A stretch of DNA of 14,471 nucleotides from Lachnospiraceae bacterium. Lineage in GTDB: Bacteria; Bacillota; Clostridia; Lachnospirales; Lachnospiraceae. The notes under the pieces were generated by a model. The model had not been told where the DNA came from and ran no database searches. It saw only the letters and a program-made list of their open reading frames with translations. Both the position numbers and the translations under genes were made by a program. The DNA is taken from the NCBI GenBank assembly GCA_009774235.1, contig VSNJ01000105.1, forward strand, positions 1 to 14,471, written 5' to 3'. This document shows positions 14,200 through 14,471 of the stretch, in pieces (position 1 is the first letter of the stretch; each line of letters starts with the position of its first letter).

Positions 14200-14409
14200 A
14201 TGAATTTCGGAAAGAATTTACAAATTTTAAGAAAGATGACGAACATGACGCAGGAGAAATTGGCAGAGAAAATGAATGTCAGCCGGCAAACCATTTCAAA
14301 ATGGGAGCTTGGCGCAATATTGCCAGAAGTTGAAAAGCTAGTTGAACTTTGTGAGACATTTCATTGTTCCATTGACCAATTATTAAAGGGAAATATGGTG
14401 CGCCCGTAA
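14200..14409 (+). CDS. short XRE/Cro-CI-type helix-turn-helix regulator
   Basis: A 69-residue protein consisting almost only of an HTH_3 DNA-binding domain. MTQEKLAEKMNVSRQTISKWE (about 16-36) holds the two HTH helices, and LPEVEKLVELCETFHCSIDQLL completes the five-helix fold. The N terminus NFGKNLQILRK and the end DQLL are nearly those of longer Clostridia regulators, which continue with a C-terminal ligand-binding domain. Here the frame stops three residues after GNM, and a hairpin follows directly, so it is either a stand-alone HTH module or a truncated copy. AAAGGGGAA stands about five bases upstream of the ATG. It is transcribed away from the small RNA locus; its target is unknown. Confidence 0.85.
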   Translation: MNFGKNLQILRKMTNMTQEKLAEKMNVSRQTISKWELGAILPEVEKLVELCETFHCSIDQLLKGNMVRP

Positions 14410-14464
14410 ACCGCTAATTTATTGGCGGTGCGGTCTAGTTAAAATACTCCCTTTAGCAAGGAGT
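14410..14464 (+). terminator. hairpins following the HTH gene
   Basis: One base after the stop codon, ACCGCTAA/TTGGCGGT (14410-14417 and 14422-14429) forms an 8-bp stem with a 4-base loop. A second inverted repeat ACTCC/GGAGT (14446-14450 and 14460-14464) follows. Neither has a good T-run within the window, so termination is possible but not shown. Confidence 0.4.
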
Positions 14465-14471
14465 AGGTAAA

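Noticed and set aside
14013..14294. A 93-codon open frame on the - strand opposite the HTH gene start
   Set aside because: It is antisense to the clear XRE gene, has no ribosome binding site, and its hydrophobic, Phe-rich sequence looks like a reverse-strand artefact.
1..14471. CRISPR arrays, insertion sequences, tRNA or rRNA genes
   Set aside because: No regularly spaced repeats, transposase frames, terminal inverted repeats, cloverleaf or rRNA-like sequence were found by reading.

Overview
The window reads as chromosomal DNA of a low-GC Gram-positive anaerobe (Bacillota, class Clostridia, probably Lachnospiraceae). The basis is strong AT richness, AGGAGG-type ribosome binding sites, a MecA adaptor, a GGGtGRT/NifU-like gene pair, and the conserved cluster rbgA - lepB - rnhB - ylqH - yraN. 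The family-level assignment is inference. No tRNA, rRNA, CRISPR array or insertion sequence was recognised.

Region 1 (1-3516) is very AT-rich and carries three genes of the biosynthetic module described for Ter (tellurium/stress) systems. These are a CitE-like C-C bond lyase on the + strand, and a convergent two-gene unit on the - strand: a phosphoribosyltransferase with a TRSP domain, followed one base later by a StiP-type phosphoribosyltransferase with a PELOTA domain. No TerC, TerD, ATP-grasp or HAD gene is in view; they may lie left of the window or be absent. Region 2 (3517-4035) holds a decayed Uma2-family (DUF820) remnant with two in-frame stops, and a terminator. Region 3 (4036-5774) is a two-gene unit, a NifU-like Fe-S scaffold followed by the GGGtGRT protein, with codon use that suggests high expression.

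Region 4 (5918-11805, all -) is a long housekeeping run in the order rbgA, lepB, rnhB, ylqH (FlhB C-domain-like), yraN, pgeF, flotillin. Spacing is short from lepB onward, and pgeF and the flotillin gene are directly abutted. Region 5 (11823-13426, -) is a mecA - signal-peptidase-like operon with a consensus promoter and a strong terminator. The second signal peptidase homologue has lost both catalytic residues (Ser to Tyr, Lys to Ala), while its neighbour's are intact. Region 6 (13427-14471) is mostly non-coding. It contains a consensus promoter driving a probable small RNA of about 77 nt that ends at a terminator, a second structured element behind it, and a short XRE-type HTH gene on the + strand at the right edge.

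The most notable observations are the catalytically dead signal peptidase in the mecA operon, the unannotated small RNA locus, and the minimal split Ter-type biosynthetic module. The Uma2 fossil and a tetraloop-capped RNA element just after rnhB come next.
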